Shown here: piece by piece, positions 8,343 to 16,550 of the stretch | How the letters are laid out: the number at the start of each line of letters is the position of its first letter | How positions within the stretch are numbered: position 1 is the first letter of the stretch | NCBI RefSeq assembly: GCF_002849695.1 | Contig: NZ_CP018937.1 | Location: 3,658,001-3,722,000 of the forward strand | DNA length: 64,000 bases | Direction of reading: 5' to 3' | Source: Bacteroides fragilis | GTDB taxonomy: Bacteria > Bacteroidota > Bacteroidia > Bacteroidales > Bacteroidaceae | Position numbers and translations under genes: made by a program | The notes under the pieces: model-generated | What the model was told of the DNA's origin: nothing | Databases searched by the model: none | The model's input: the letters and a program-made list of their open reading frames with translations, nothing else

Positions 8343-10499
8343 TTATTCTTCTGTTTGCTTGGATTCGAAGTCTTTTATTAATTTATCCTGCACATCACTC
8401 GGAACAAGTTCGTAACTTGCAAATTTCATAATGAACGAAGCACGACCTCCGGTAAGCGAGCTGAGCGCTGTCGAATAAGAAGCCATCTCTTTTAAAGGCA
8501 CTTTAGCGACCAGCTTTTCATAACCGTTTTCGCTGCTCATGCCCATGATCATGGCACGACGTCCCTGAAGATCTCCCATCACATCACCCATCTTATCGGA
8601 AGGCACAAAGACTTCTACATCATAAATAGGTTCGAGAATCTTCGGTCCCGCATTCTTAAATGCTTCGCTGAAAGCATTGCGTCCGGCCAGCATGAACGAG
8701 ATTTCATTAGAATCTACCGGGTGCATCTTTCCGTCATATACGATGACACGTACATCGCGGGCGTACGAACCGGTGAGAGGTCCCTGCTCCATACGGGACA
8801 TGATACCTTTAAGGATAGCAGGCAGGAAGCGGGCATCGATAGAACCACCGACAATACTGTTAACAAATACCAATTTTCCGCCCCATTCCAATGGAACTTC
8901 TTCGGTACCTTTCACATTAATCTTAAATTCCTGTCCACCGAACTTATACGTATCGGGCACCGGCATTCCTTCATAATATGGTTCTACGATCAAGTGTACT
9001 TCACCAAACTGTCCGGCACCACCCGATTGTTTTTTATGACGATAGTCGGCACGGGCCGCCTTAGTGATGGTCTCACGATAAGGAATCTTCGGTTCCTCGA
9101 ATTTCACCTGAAGTTTTTCATTATTCTCCAGACGCCACTTTAAAGTACGGAGGTGGAATTCACCCTGACCATGTACGATGGTCTGTTTCAATTCTTTCGA
9201 CTGTTCGATGACCCAAGTCGGATCTTCCTCGCGCATACGGTTCAAGATAACCATCATCTTCTCTGTATCGGCTTCGTTCACCGGTTTGATGGCACGTGAA
9301 TATTTAGAATTCGGATATTTAATAAAATTAAACCGGTTTTCGGCACCTTTACCATTTAGCGTGTTTCCGGTATGAACATCTTTCAGCTTCACCGTACAGC
9401 CGATATCACCGGCCACCATCTCTTCTACTTTGATACGGTTGGCACCGGCACAAGCATAAATCTGTGCCACACGTTCTTTCGAACCGCGGTCGGCATTCGT
9501 AAAGTCATCTCCTTCGTGCACTTTTCCGCTCATCACCTTGAAGTATTGAACGTCGCCAATATGCGGCTCCACACCTGTTTTGAAAAAATAGAGTGAAGTA
9601 GGCCCATCGGGATCGGGTTCCACCACTTCACCACGGGTATTGTGCACTTTCGGCATTTCGGATACACCGGGCACTACATTACCCAGGAACTCCATCAGAC
9701 GACGTACACCCATATCTTTGCCTGCACATACACAGAATACGGGGAACATGCCACGTGCAGCCAATCCTTTGCGGATACCTTCACGCATTTCGTCTTCTGT
9801 CAGTGAATCCTGTTCGAAGAATTTTTCCATCAAGCCTTCATCATTCTCAGCAGCGGCTTCTACCAGGGCTTTATGCATTTCCATAGCCTTGTCCATCTCT
9901 TCGGCCGGGATCTCTTCAATAGTGGGTGCTCCACCTTCGGGTCCCCAAGAGTATTTCTTCATCAGCAGCACGTCGATCAGTGAGTTGAAATTCGGGCCTG
10001 TAGCCAAAGGATACTGGACGGGAACCACTTTCGGTCCGTAAATGGACTTCAGTTGTTCAAGCACCATATCATAATCGCACTTCTCGTTATCGAGTTGATT
10101 CACCAGGAAGATTACCGGTTTACCCAGTTTTTCGGTATAGCGGAAATGATTTTGTGTTCCCACTTCCGGTCCATATTGTCCGTTCAGCAGCAAAATAGCT
10201 GTATCGGTTACGTTGAGTGCCGTCATGGCAGCACCTACAAAGTCATCGCTGCCCGGACAGTCTATGATGTTCAGTTTCTTTCCATTCCATTCCACATGAA
10301 AAATAGTTGAAAAGACGGAATATCCATATTCCTGTTCCACCGGAAAGTAATCGCTTACGGTATTCTTGGCAGTAATCCTGCCGCGACGTTTTATAATACC
10401 ACTCTCATAGAGCAACGCTTCTGTGAGAGTGGTTTTTCCTGAGCCGTCATTGCCAAGAAGGGCAATGTTCTTAATTTCGTTAGTCTGATATACTTTCAT
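8343..10499 (-). CDS. fusA2: Elongation factor G paralog (EF-G2 / FusA2 type)
   Basis: 718 residues with all EF-G domains. In the G domain, G1 is GNDGSGKTT (16-24), G3 is DCPGSDDF (80-87) and G4 is NQLD. Canonical EF-G has DTPGHVDF at G3, so the GTPase-activating His is Ser84 here. In B. thetaiotaomicron the EF-G2 paralog beside rprXY lacks ribosome-stimulated GTPase activity, is activated by Cur and is needed for gut fitness. The matching neighbourhood and the missing His make this the same gene, by inference. Its promoter and leader (10500-10631) are repeated upstream of the NVEALA-like gene at 12557. Confidence 0.9.
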   Translation of the reverse strand: MKVYQTNEIKNIALLGNDGSGKTTLTEALLYESGIIKRRGRITAKNTVSDYFPVEQEYGYSVFSTIFHVEWNGKKLNIIDCPGSDDFVGAAMTALNVTDTAILLLNGQYGPEVGTQNHFRYTEKLGKPVIFLVNQLDNEKCDYDMVLEQLKSIYGPKVVPVQYPLATGPNFNSLIDVLLMKKYSWGPEGGAPTIEEIPAEEMDKAMEMHKALVEAAAENDEGLMEKFFEQDSLTEDEMREGIRKGLAARGMFPVFCVCAGKDMGVRRLMEFLGNVVPGVSEMPKVHNTRGEVVEPDPDGPTSLYFFKTGVEPHIGDVQYFKVMSGKVHEGDDFTNADRGSKERVAQIYACAGANRIKVEEMVAGDIGCTVKLKDVHTGNTLNGKGAENRFNFIKYPNSKYSRAIKPVNEADTEKMMVILNRMREEDPTWVIEQSKELKQTIVHGQGEFHLRTLKWRLENNEKLQVKFEEPKIPYRETITKAARADYRHKKQSGGAGQFGEVHLIVEPYYEGMPVPDTYKFGGQEFKINVKGTEEVPLEWGGKLVFVNSIVGGSIDARFLPAILKGIMSRMEQGPLTGSYARDVRVIVYDGKMHPVDSNEISFMLAGRNAFSEAFKNAGPKILEPIYDVEVFVPSDKMGDVMGDLQGRRAMIMGMSSENGYEKLVAKVPLKEMASYSTALSSLTGGRASFIMKFASYELVPSDVQDKLIKDFESKQTEE

Positions 10500-10564
10500 G
10501 ATATATAAGATTTAAATGAATGATTCAGTATGTGTTTTTCGCATACCCTTTTTTTACTGAGGCG

Positions 10565-10594
10565 CAAATTAGGCATTAATCAAATGAAAAGCAA
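10565..10594 (-). promoter_or_regulatory. Putative fusA2 promoter
   Basis: On the minus strand TTG (10594-10592), 20 bp, then TAATTTG (10571-10565). The -7 element is one base shorter than TAnnTTTG. The transcript would begin about 60 nt before the ATG. The same elements recur at 12623-12652. Confidence 0.5.
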
Positions 10595-10606
10595 TAAAAC
10601 TGACAG

Positions 10607-10631
10607 TGTTACTAAACAATGTTATGTAACA
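10607..10631. promoter_or_regulatory. Activator-like dyad upstream of fusA2
   Basis: TGTTAC, 13 bp, GTAACA: a perfect 6-bp inverted repeat centred about 58 bp before the predicted transcription start. That position suits a CRP-family activator. Cur, a Crp/Fnr-type regulator, activates fusA2 in B. thetaiotaomicron, so this is a candidate Cur site (inference). Confidence 0.4.
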
Positions 10632-10771
10632 TACAGGATCTGTTTATTAAGCAGATATCACAGTGTCACAAACTCTTGGCACTCTCTAAACGAAGTTGAA
10701 TTAGGATAACAACTTTCCGTATTATCGAACTTGGTAACACCAATATAATATACCTCTTGGCTTATGCTTCC

Positions 10772-11269
10772 TTATAAAACAGATTCTATAAATGGAACAA
10801 CTTCTCTATCATCTGATGTATTAGGGAATATATAGTCTTTTATACAGTTTGAAGAATCCAATAAAAGCATTATAGGTGTTGGAACATATTTCAATTCTTT
10901 TCTTATCAGATCTTTTGAGTCAAGATATATATACTCATAATATTTATTACGTTTCTGGAAAGATGAAGGGCTTCCCATAGTTGAAATAATAGCTACTTTA
11001 TTATTTCTATAAAGAGAATCTATTTTTTTTGTAATAGAGAATCCTAAATCTATACAACTCCCACAATCATAATAGTTAAATAGAAAAATAACTCTACAAG
11101 TCTTATTTGACACAATAGAATCAATGGAGGTTACCCTTTTCCCTATTAAGTTATAAACATCCTTTTGGGGAGTTTTAGTAACATCATTTTCTTTTTTTTG
11201 ATTATTGCTACATCCCCATATAATGCAAAGCAATATAAATAAGGTAAAGAATTTATTTTTTCGCATCAC
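10772..11269 (-). CDS. Thioredoxin-like putative lipoprotein
   Basis: 165 residues. The signal peptide has lipobox-like IIWGCS with Cys20. A thioredoxin-fold domain follows, with the redox motif CGSC after the strand RVIFLFNYY, and a cis-Pro candidate in VPTPIMLLL near residue 130. It resembles the TlpA/redoxin-like proteins that accompany NVEALA and 6-bladed propeller genes in Bacteroides. It overlaps the propeller gene by 17 bp and closes a three-gene minus-strand operon. The DNA is markedly AT-richer than the flanking core genes, suggesting transfer. Substrate unknown; reduction of disulphides in the neighbouring Cys-rich peptide is speculation. Confidence 0.75.
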   Translation of the reverse strand: MMRKNKFFTLFILLCIIWGCSNNQKKENDVTKTPQKDVYNLIGKRVTSIDSIVSNKTCRVIFLFNYYDCGSCIDLGFSITKKIDSLYRNNKVAIISTMGSPSSFQKRNKYYEYIYLDSKDLIRKELKYVPTPIMLLLDSSNCIKDYIFPNTSDDREVVPFIESVL

Positions 11270-12239
11270 CTATTTTTATTTTTTCAATGGTTACTCCTGC
11301 CACTTCTTGTGAAGCAAATAGATATGTGTCTGAAACACAAAAAGAAGAATATATATCATGTGGAAGAATGTAGGTAGAGATATGCTTCATTTCGTCATTG
11401 ATTGATAATTTCAAAATAGTATTTACACGATAATCGCCTGATGAGCTCCGTGATGAACACAGTATATATATATGGTCATTTGCAAGATAAGCATCACGTA
11501 TGTATATATAGACAGATTTCTCTTTATTAGAATTCTTTTTAGCAATTTCTGTTGCTTCTTTTATTATAGGAATTGAAGAGATATCAAATGTTTTAATATA
11601 TTCTCCATGAATATTATATTGCTCTATATAAGGGTAGCAATTTGAAATCGAAAATATCCCTTTGCCTTGATCATAAAGAATATGTTTCTTGTTAGATATA
11701 ATGGTTTTAAAAGGAGTTTTTTCTCGTACAACCTTTCCCATTGGGATTTGTTTGTTTGGGTGATATTTATCAATCATTAGAAAACTTGTCGAATCCGTAT
11801 TCGCAGATAAAAAGATTAAAGAATCATTGAGACTAAATCTGTTTTCATTTGCATTTGAAAGTGAAAAATCACCATAGAAAACTCCTCCATGAAATTTTTT
11901 CATTGACTTTGTTCCAAAATCAACAACATATACCGTGTCATTCAGTACATTAAAGGTAAATGGCCATGTTGTTTCATAAGGGGCTTCACCATGTTTGCTA
12001 ACATATTCCATCTCTTTTAAGTTATCACTTAACGCCACAATGTCTCCCCGTTTTTTGTCCAAAACATATATCTTATTCTTATAATAAGTCATACACGTAA
12101 TGTTGGAGAAGAAACTAGAATCAGGATATTCTTCTATCTTAATTTCCGACTGACAATACATTAAGTTACGATTTTTCTCCTTGTTGTTACAAGAAGAAAA
12201 ACATAAAATTGCGATAATAAGAATCAATATTCTATTCAT
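11253..12239 (-). CDS. 6-bladed beta-propeller lipoprotein (BF2992/TolB-like family)
   Basis: 328 residues starting with a lipoprotein signal (lipobox CFSSC, Cys17). The mature region is made of repeating beta-rich blades, seen as alternating hydrophobic strands with phrases such as KIYVLDKKRGDIVALSDNL and DTVYVVDFGTKSMKKF. This fits the Bacteroides 6-bladed beta-propeller family, whose function is not established. It sits between the NVEALA-like gene (6 bp gap) and the thioredoxin-like gene (overlap), so the three are surely cotranscribed. Codon use is AT-rich like its neighbours. Confidence 0.75.
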   Translation of the reverse strand: MNRILILIIAILCFSSCNNKEKNRNLMYCQSEIKIEEYPDSSFFSNITCMTYYKNKIYVLDKKRGDIVALSDNLKEMEYVSKHGEAPYETTWPFTFNVLNDTVYVVDFGTKSMKKFHGGVFYGDFSLSNANENRFSLNDSLIFLSANTDSTSFLMIDKYHPNKQIPMGKVVREKTPFKTIISNKKHILYDQGKGIFSISNCYPYIEQYNIHGEYIKTFDISSIPIIKEATEIAKKNSNKEKSVYIYIRDAYLANDHIYILCSSRSSSGDYRVNTILKLSINDEMKHISTYILPHDIYSSFCVSDTYLFASQEVAGVTIEKIKIGDAKK

Positions 12240-12245
12240 TACCCT

Positions 12246-12557
12246 TTAGCAATAAGTCTTATTTCCATCACATTCAACATAGGCACCATTTAACCAATCA
12301 AGTCCTCTACTACATTTTTTACCACTACAAGATACTGAACCAGATAGAGGAAATCCACATTCTACAGTTACTGTACATGAATAGTTGCCTCCTCCTCCTT
12401 CTCCGGTATCAGTACCTTCTCCCATTGCAAGACACTCCAAAGTAAGCATCTTCATATTCGCATTTTTATCTTTGTTTTTCAACGCAGACAAACAGACATT
12501 AACAGAAACAAATAAAAAGAAAGTCACTCCTAAACAAATTCTTGAGGTCTTTTTCAT
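12246..12557 (-). CDS. NVEALA-like secreted Cys-rich peptide precursor
   Basis: 103 residues. A signal-like hydrophobic N-terminus (about 8-25) is followed by LTLECLAMGEG (39-48), a variant of the NVEALA-E motif that names this Bacteroides family. Then come a Gly-rich linker and a tail with six cysteines (61, 67, 77, 82, 96, 103), enough for three disulphides. Families of this type lie next to propeller and TlpA-like genes and have no settled role. It is the first gene of the operon and starts exactly at the end of the repeated fusA2 leader. Exported and processed peptide is inference. Confidence 0.72.
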   Translation of the reverse strand: MKKTSRICLGVTFFLFVSVNVCLSALKNKDKNANMKMLTLECLAMGEGTDTGEGGGGNYSCTVTVECGFPLSGSVSCSGKKCSRGLDWLNGAYVECDGNKTYC

Positions 12558-12689
12558 GATATATAAGATTTAAATGAATGATTCAGTATGTGTTTTTCGC
12601 ATACCCTTTTTTTACTGAGGCGCAAATTAGGCATTAATCAAATGAAAAGCAATAAAACGGACAGTGCTACTAAACAATGTTATGTAACA
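12552..12689 (-). repeat. 138-bp direct repeat, copy 2: promoter of the NVEALA-like operon
   Basis: Second copy of 10494-10631 with 136 of 138 positions identical. It supplies the start codon, leader, -7/-33 elements (12623-12652) and the dyad (12665-12689, one half-site base changed to TGCTAC) for the three-gene operon. Confidence 0.97.
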
Positions 12690-13330
12690 GGTTGATACAA
12701 ACAGGAAGAGAATAAACCATTTATCAGAATGAAAGGCTTTTCCTTTATTATCTATTAAAAAGTATTATTCATCTCACATCCGCTTACACTGTCTTCTGCC
12801 AAACTGAATGAAATAGGATTCAGTAACGGGGTTTTCGGCGCAAAACGGGAGTATTTGAGGCAAAAGACAGCGGTTTTTCAGCACAAAGACGGTGTATTTC
12901 CGGAAAAAGAAGTAAGCATTCGGACCCAAAGAAGTAAGCACTTTCCGGAAATGCTTACTTCTTTTCCGAAAATCTCCTCATGTTTTGCCACATTACATAT
13001 ATTGTTATAACAAAAAGGCCGTATGAATGCCTCTTTCTCCTCCGGTTGTTCTGTAAAGCCAGTCAAACCATATATAACAGAATCACCGGAAGAAGAGGAA
13101 AATAAAAGAAAAAGGGCAGGATTCCGCCGCACAGCTATCTATTGGAGAACAGATATCACAGATCTGCGACACATGGGAAAATCCTACCGGCAAATGCAGG
13201 CGTTTTTTTCTCCAACCTTCAGAGCGGCACGAAACGAAAGCATTCTGAGATCATCGGATAATCAGATTGTCAAATGGTTAAAAAGGAACTTTCCTCCCGT
13301 TAAATAAGAAAGAATATATGCCCTGCAAAG
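12690..13330. other. Long intergenic region with repeats upstream of hemW
   Basis: No convincing gene over about 640 bp. It contains three degenerate repeats of about 22-26 bp (around 12833-12900, each a GCaAAA core then a GGtgTATTT core) and an inverted-repeat cluster at 12902-12967. The remainder is low-information DNA with small open frames that do not look coding. Confidence 0.6.
12902..12967. repeat. Inverted repeat cluster with GAAGTAAGCA units
   Basis: Arm GAAGTAAGCATTCGG (12908-12922) and arm CCGGAAATGCTTACTTC (12945-12961) form a long imperfect hairpin. A third direct GAAGTAAGCA copy lies in the loop at 12931-12940. It looks like a dispersed intergenic palindromic element. Confidence 0.65.
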
Positions 13331-13360
13331 TTGTTTACTAAAACGAAAACCTTACTTTTG
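13331..13360 (+). promoter_or_regulatory. Promoter of hemW
   Basis: TTG (13331-13333), a 19-bp spacer and TACTTTTG (13353-13360) form a good Bacteroides promoter 32 bp before the hemW ATG. It may also serve the ECF sigma gene that follows. Confidence 0.7.
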
Positions 13361-13392
13361 CAATTTAAAACGCAAAAATAACTCAGACTATC

Positions 13393-14526
13393 ATGGCAGG
13401 CATATACATACATGTCCCCTTCTGTAAGACACGCTGTATTTATTGCGATTTTTACTCCACCACGCGAAGCGAACGGAAAGGACACTACATCGAAGCCCTC
13501 TGCAAGGAGCTGGAAATGAGATATACTTACCTGAAAGGAGAGCCCATAGAAACGCTCTACTTTGGTGGAGGTACTCCTTCGCAACTTGATGAAGAGGACT
13601 TCCGGAAAGTGTTCGACACCGTCCGGCGTGTATACGGAATGGAAAATTGCCATGAAATAACGCTTGAAGCCAATCCGGATGACCTCTGTCCGGAATATGT
13701 GCAAATGCTCTCCCGCTTGCCATTCAACCGCATCAGTATGGGTATCCAGACTTTTGATGATGCCACGCTTACGTTATTGAAGCGACGCCACAATGCCACT
13801 CAAGCCATTCGTGCAGTAGAATTATGCCGTACCTACGGATTCCGCAACATCAGCATCGACTTGATTTACGGACTTCCCGGTGAGACAGCAGAGCGTTGGG
13901 AAAGGGACCTGCAACAGGCCGTTGCCCTCGATGTGGAGCATGTTTCGGCCTACCACCTGATTTATGAAGAAGGTACTCCTATTTATAGAATGTTGCAAAA
14001 ACACCAGGTTGAAGAAGTGGACGAGGACAGCAGTGTCCGGTTCTTCACCTTATTGATGGACCGGCTGCAGGAAGCAGGATATGAGCACTACGAAATATCC
14101 AACTTTTGCAAGCCGGGAATGTATTCACGCCATAACACTTCGTACTGGCAAGGGACCAGCTACCTCGGTTGTGGTCCGTCGGCACACTCTTTCGACGGAG
14201 CAACACGCGAATGGAACTGTTCGTCGATAGAGAAATACATAGCAGGCATCGAAAGCGGCAAACGGGACTTTGAACGGGAAGAACGGGATTTAACTACCCG
14301 GTACAATGAATTTGTCATTACCTCCGTCCGCACTCAATGGGGAATTTCACTCGAACGCCTCCGCAACGATTATGGAACCGAACTGGAACAATACTGCCTC
14401 AAGATGGCACGTCCTTCTTTAGAAAACGGCAAATTAGAAATACACGAAGGTGCTCTGCGCCTCACCCGAGAAGGAATTTTTATTTCCGACAGCATCATGA
14501 GCGATCTTCTCCGGGTGGACAACTAA
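13393..14526 (+). CDS. hemW: Radical SAM heme chaperone HemW (HemN-like)
   Basis: 377 residues beginning MAGIYIHVPFCKTRCIYCDF, with the radical-SAM cysteines Cys11, Cys15 and Cys18. The glycine-rich LYFGGGTPSQL follows at about residue 55, and the C-terminal HemW domain follows. Family members are often called oxygen-independent coproporphyrinogen oxidases, but most of this length bind and deliver heme. The ECF sigma gene begins 12 bp after its stop, joining it physically to a FecIR-type uptake locus. Confidence 0.9.
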   Translation: MAGIYIHVPFCKTRCIYCDFYSTTRSERKGHYIEALCKELEMRYTYLKGEPIETLYFGGGTPSQLDEEDFRKVFDTVRRVYGMENCHEITLEANPDDLCPEYVQMLSRLPFNRISMGIQTFDDATLTLLKRRHNATQAIRAVELCRTYGFRNISIDLIYGLPGETAERWERDLQQAVALDVEHVSAYHLIYEEGTPIYRMLQKHQVEEVDEDSSVRFFTLLMDRLQEAGYEHYEISNFCKPGMYSRHNTSYWQGTSYLGCGPSAHSFDGATREWNCSSIEKYIAGIESGKRDFEREERDLTTRYNEFVITSVRTQWGISLERLRNDYGTELEQYCLKMARPSLENGKLEIHEGALRLTREGIFISDSIMSDLLRVDN

Positions 14527-14538
14527 AATTATAAAGTC

Positions 14539-15096
14539 ATGACCGAATCAGAGGTTCGAAAACTATTAAGACGAATGAAGGAGCTGGACTCGCAAACGGC
14601 GTTCCGATCCTTCTACGATATGACGTACGACCGGCTTTACCGCATTGCCTACTATTACGTAAAGCGGGAAGAATGGTCGCAGGAGATCGTACTTGATGTA
14701 TTCTTGAAACTCTGGGAACAACGCAGTTCGTTGCCCCAAGTCAAAAGCATTGAGGACTATTGCTTCATACTGGTGAAAAACGCCTCACTCAACTATCTGG
14801 AAAAAGAGAACAGGCGCACAACCGTATCCACCGAAGTATTGCCGGAACCGGAAGCACAAAGCGATTCGCCCGAGGAATCGATGATCAGTGAAGAGCTGTT
14901 CGCCATCTATGTGAAGGCGCTCGACCGCCTGCCCGAGCGTTGCAGAGAAGTGTTCATCCGCATCCGCGAAGAAAAACAAAGCTATGCACAGGTGGCCGAA
15001 GAATTGGGCATCAGCACAAAGACCGTAGACGCCCAACTCCAGAAAGCAACAATCCGACTGAAAGAAGCGATATTGACGATGAACGATAAACAATGA
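14539..15096 (+). CDS. ECF-type RNA polymerase sigma factor (FecI-like)
   Basis: 185 residues. Region 2 (about 20-90) contains YDRLYRIAYYYVKREEWSQE and VFLKLWEQR. Region 4 (about 125-180) holds an HTH, SYAQVAEELGISTKTVDAQL, followed by ATIRLKEAI. It belongs to the Bacteroides FecI-like group that is paired with a FecR anti-sigma and a TonB receptor carrying an STN domain, all present downstream. Signal reception by the receptor would release it to transcribe this uptake locus. Confidence 0.92.
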   Translation: MTESEVRKLLRRMKELDSQTAFRSFYDMTYDRLYRIAYYYVKREEWSQEIVLDVFLKLWEQRSSLPQVKSIEDYCFILVKNASLNYLEKENRRTTVSTEVLPEPEAQSDSPEESMISEELFAIYVKALDRLPERCREVFIRIREEKQSYAQVAEELGISTKTVDAQLQKATIRLKEAILTMNDKQ

Positions 15097-15220
15097 ACCA
15101 CCGACCGGAAACGATGGACAAGGTTTAACTTTTATTTGCACATCCCCGATAGGGAGATCCTTCGAACGCTCTGTCTTTATCAGTGAAATTCATTTTAATC
15201 AAAACACAAAGACTTAGCTT

Positions 15221-15658
15221 ATGAAGAAGTTATTAAGACCTACAACCTTTGCATTGCTTACGATGGCACTGTGTTTCACTGCATGCGAAAACGGCAACAA
15301 CTCCTATCCCAAGGAATATCTGGGATTCGAAAAGAAAGCGCAGGACTTCTCTTACCAAAAGAATACTGCGGAAGCCGAATTCCAGGTAAAGATCATTGCG
15401 GTTGATAAAACGAAAGAAGACCGGATTGTCTTCATCGAATCACCCTCACGTCCGACGAAACCCGGAAGTTCTTCGGCACAGTTTTTTAAGATTAAAGATA
15501 ATAAAGTCACCATCAAGGGAGGCAGTAAATCGGCCAAAGCCACTATTCTGATCTATCCCCAGAAAGTGGGAACGAATGAATACATTCAGCTTATCTGCCG
15601 GCCTCAGAACGGAAAGTCGGAAACGACCCAAATGTCTATCCGGCTGGTGAAAAAATAA
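15221..15658 (+). CDS. Putative lipoprotein with a beta-rich domain
   Basis: 145 residues. A signal peptide with lipobox-like CFTAC (Cys22) is followed by a beta-rich domain (AEAEFQVKIIAVDKTKEDRIVFIE, then repeated strands) like the small Ig- or Calx-beta-like surface domains. It lies between the sigma gene and fecR with 124 bp upstream, so it may have its own start site. Function is not recognised. Its position suggests an envelope accessory of the receptor system. Confidence 0.7.
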   Translation: MKKLLRPTTFALLTMALCFTACENGNNSYPKEYLGFEKKAQDFSYQKNTAEAEFQVKIIAVDKTKEDRIVFIESPSRPTKPGSSSAQFFKIKDNKVTIKGGSKSAKATILIYPQKVGTNEYIQLICRPQNGKSETTQMSIRLVKK

Positions 15659-15669
15659 CGAAATAAAAA

Positions 15670-16548
15670 ATGAAGTATACCGACCAGGAACTTAACCGAT
15701 TATTGGAGAAACTCATAGCCTCCACCCGCTCGCCCAGAGGAAGATTCTCGGCAGCGGCAAGCTATCAGATATTAGAGAAGCGATTGCCACGTCCGGCACA
15801 CCGGCTTTTCTCTATACGCATTTTCTCGGCAGTAGCCGCCATCGCTTTGTTCTGCTACATCGGATGGAGCACTTATTGCTATCTGAAACCTGCCGCCTTG
15901 CAAACCGTTTCTACACTGGCCGACACACGGACTATAAAGTTACCCGATGGAACGGAAGTGACACTGAACCATTTCTCTTCTCTCACCTATCCCGAGAAAT
16001 TCAAGGGGAAACACAGGGAAGTGGACTTGAAAGGAGAAGCGTATTTCGAAGTGACGAAGAATCGGGAACACCCTTTCATCGTACAGACAGAGTCGGTCAA
16101 TGTAGAGGTACTGGGAACTCACTTCAACGTAGAGTCCTATCCGGACGATCCGGAAGTGAAAACCACCCTACTCGAAGGTTCCGTGGTGGTGAGCAATAAA
16201 GCCAATTCTGTGCGCATGGTTCTGAAGCCAAACGAAAGTGCTATATATAATAAGGTGAAAAAGAGCATGACCCTTGAAGTTTCAGATCGCGCTGCCGAAG
16301 AGATAGCCTGGCGGAATGGCGAATTAGTCTTCACCAACCTTCCCCTGCAGGAGATCGCCCGACAGTTGTCCAACACGTTTGGTGTAAACATCTCCATAGC
16401 AGACAAAGCATTGCAGAATTACCGGATCACGGCACGATTCTCCGACGGAGAAGGACTCGATCAGATTCTCGATCTGCTGCATACAGTCGGTAAATTCAAC
16501 TATTCACACAACAATGAAAAAATAACGATTACTACTAAACTTAACTAA
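15670..16548 (+). CDS. FecR-family anti-sigma factor
   Basis: 292 residues. The cytoplasmic N-terminal part (about 1-50) binds the sigma factor. One TM segment follows near 55-72 (AVAAIALFCYIGW). The periplasmic FecR domain starts with TIKLPDGTEVTLNHFSSLTYP and contains GEAYFEVTKNREHPFIV. The C-terminal DUF4974 part resembles a secretin/STN-like fold. It follows the lipoprotein by 11 bp and precedes the TonB receptor by 2 bp, so signalling from receptor to FecR to sigma is built into one operon. Confidence 0.93.
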   Translation: MKYTDQELNRLLEKLIASTRSPRGRFSAAASYQILEKRLPRPAHRLFSIRIFSAVAAIALFCYIGWSTYCYLKPAALQTVSTLADTRTIKLPDGTEVTLNHFSSLTYPEKFKGKHREVDLKGEAYFEVTKNREHPFIVQTESVNVEVLGTHFNVESYPDDPEVKTTLLEGSVVVSNKANSVRMVLKPNESAIYNKVKKSMTLEVSDRAAEEIAWRNGELVFTNLPLQEIARQLSNTFGVNISIADKALQNYRITARFSDGEGLDQILDLLHTVGKFNYSHNNEKITITTKLN

Positions 16549-16550
16549 AC

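Larger units (their letters stand above)
10494..10631 (-). repeat. 138-bp direct repeat, copy 1: fusA2 start codon, leader, promoter and dyad
   Basis: Matches 12552-12689 over 138 bp with two mismatches and no gaps. It runs from codon 2 of fusA2 (shared ATGAAA) back through the leader and -7/-33 elements and ends at the edge of the TGTTAC/GTAACA dyad. Beyond both ends the two loci are unrelated. Confidence 0.97.

Noticed and set aside
13023..13307. 94-codon + strand frame before hemW
   Set aside because: No promoter or ribosome site, unlike any family, and composition resembles the surrounding repeat DNA.
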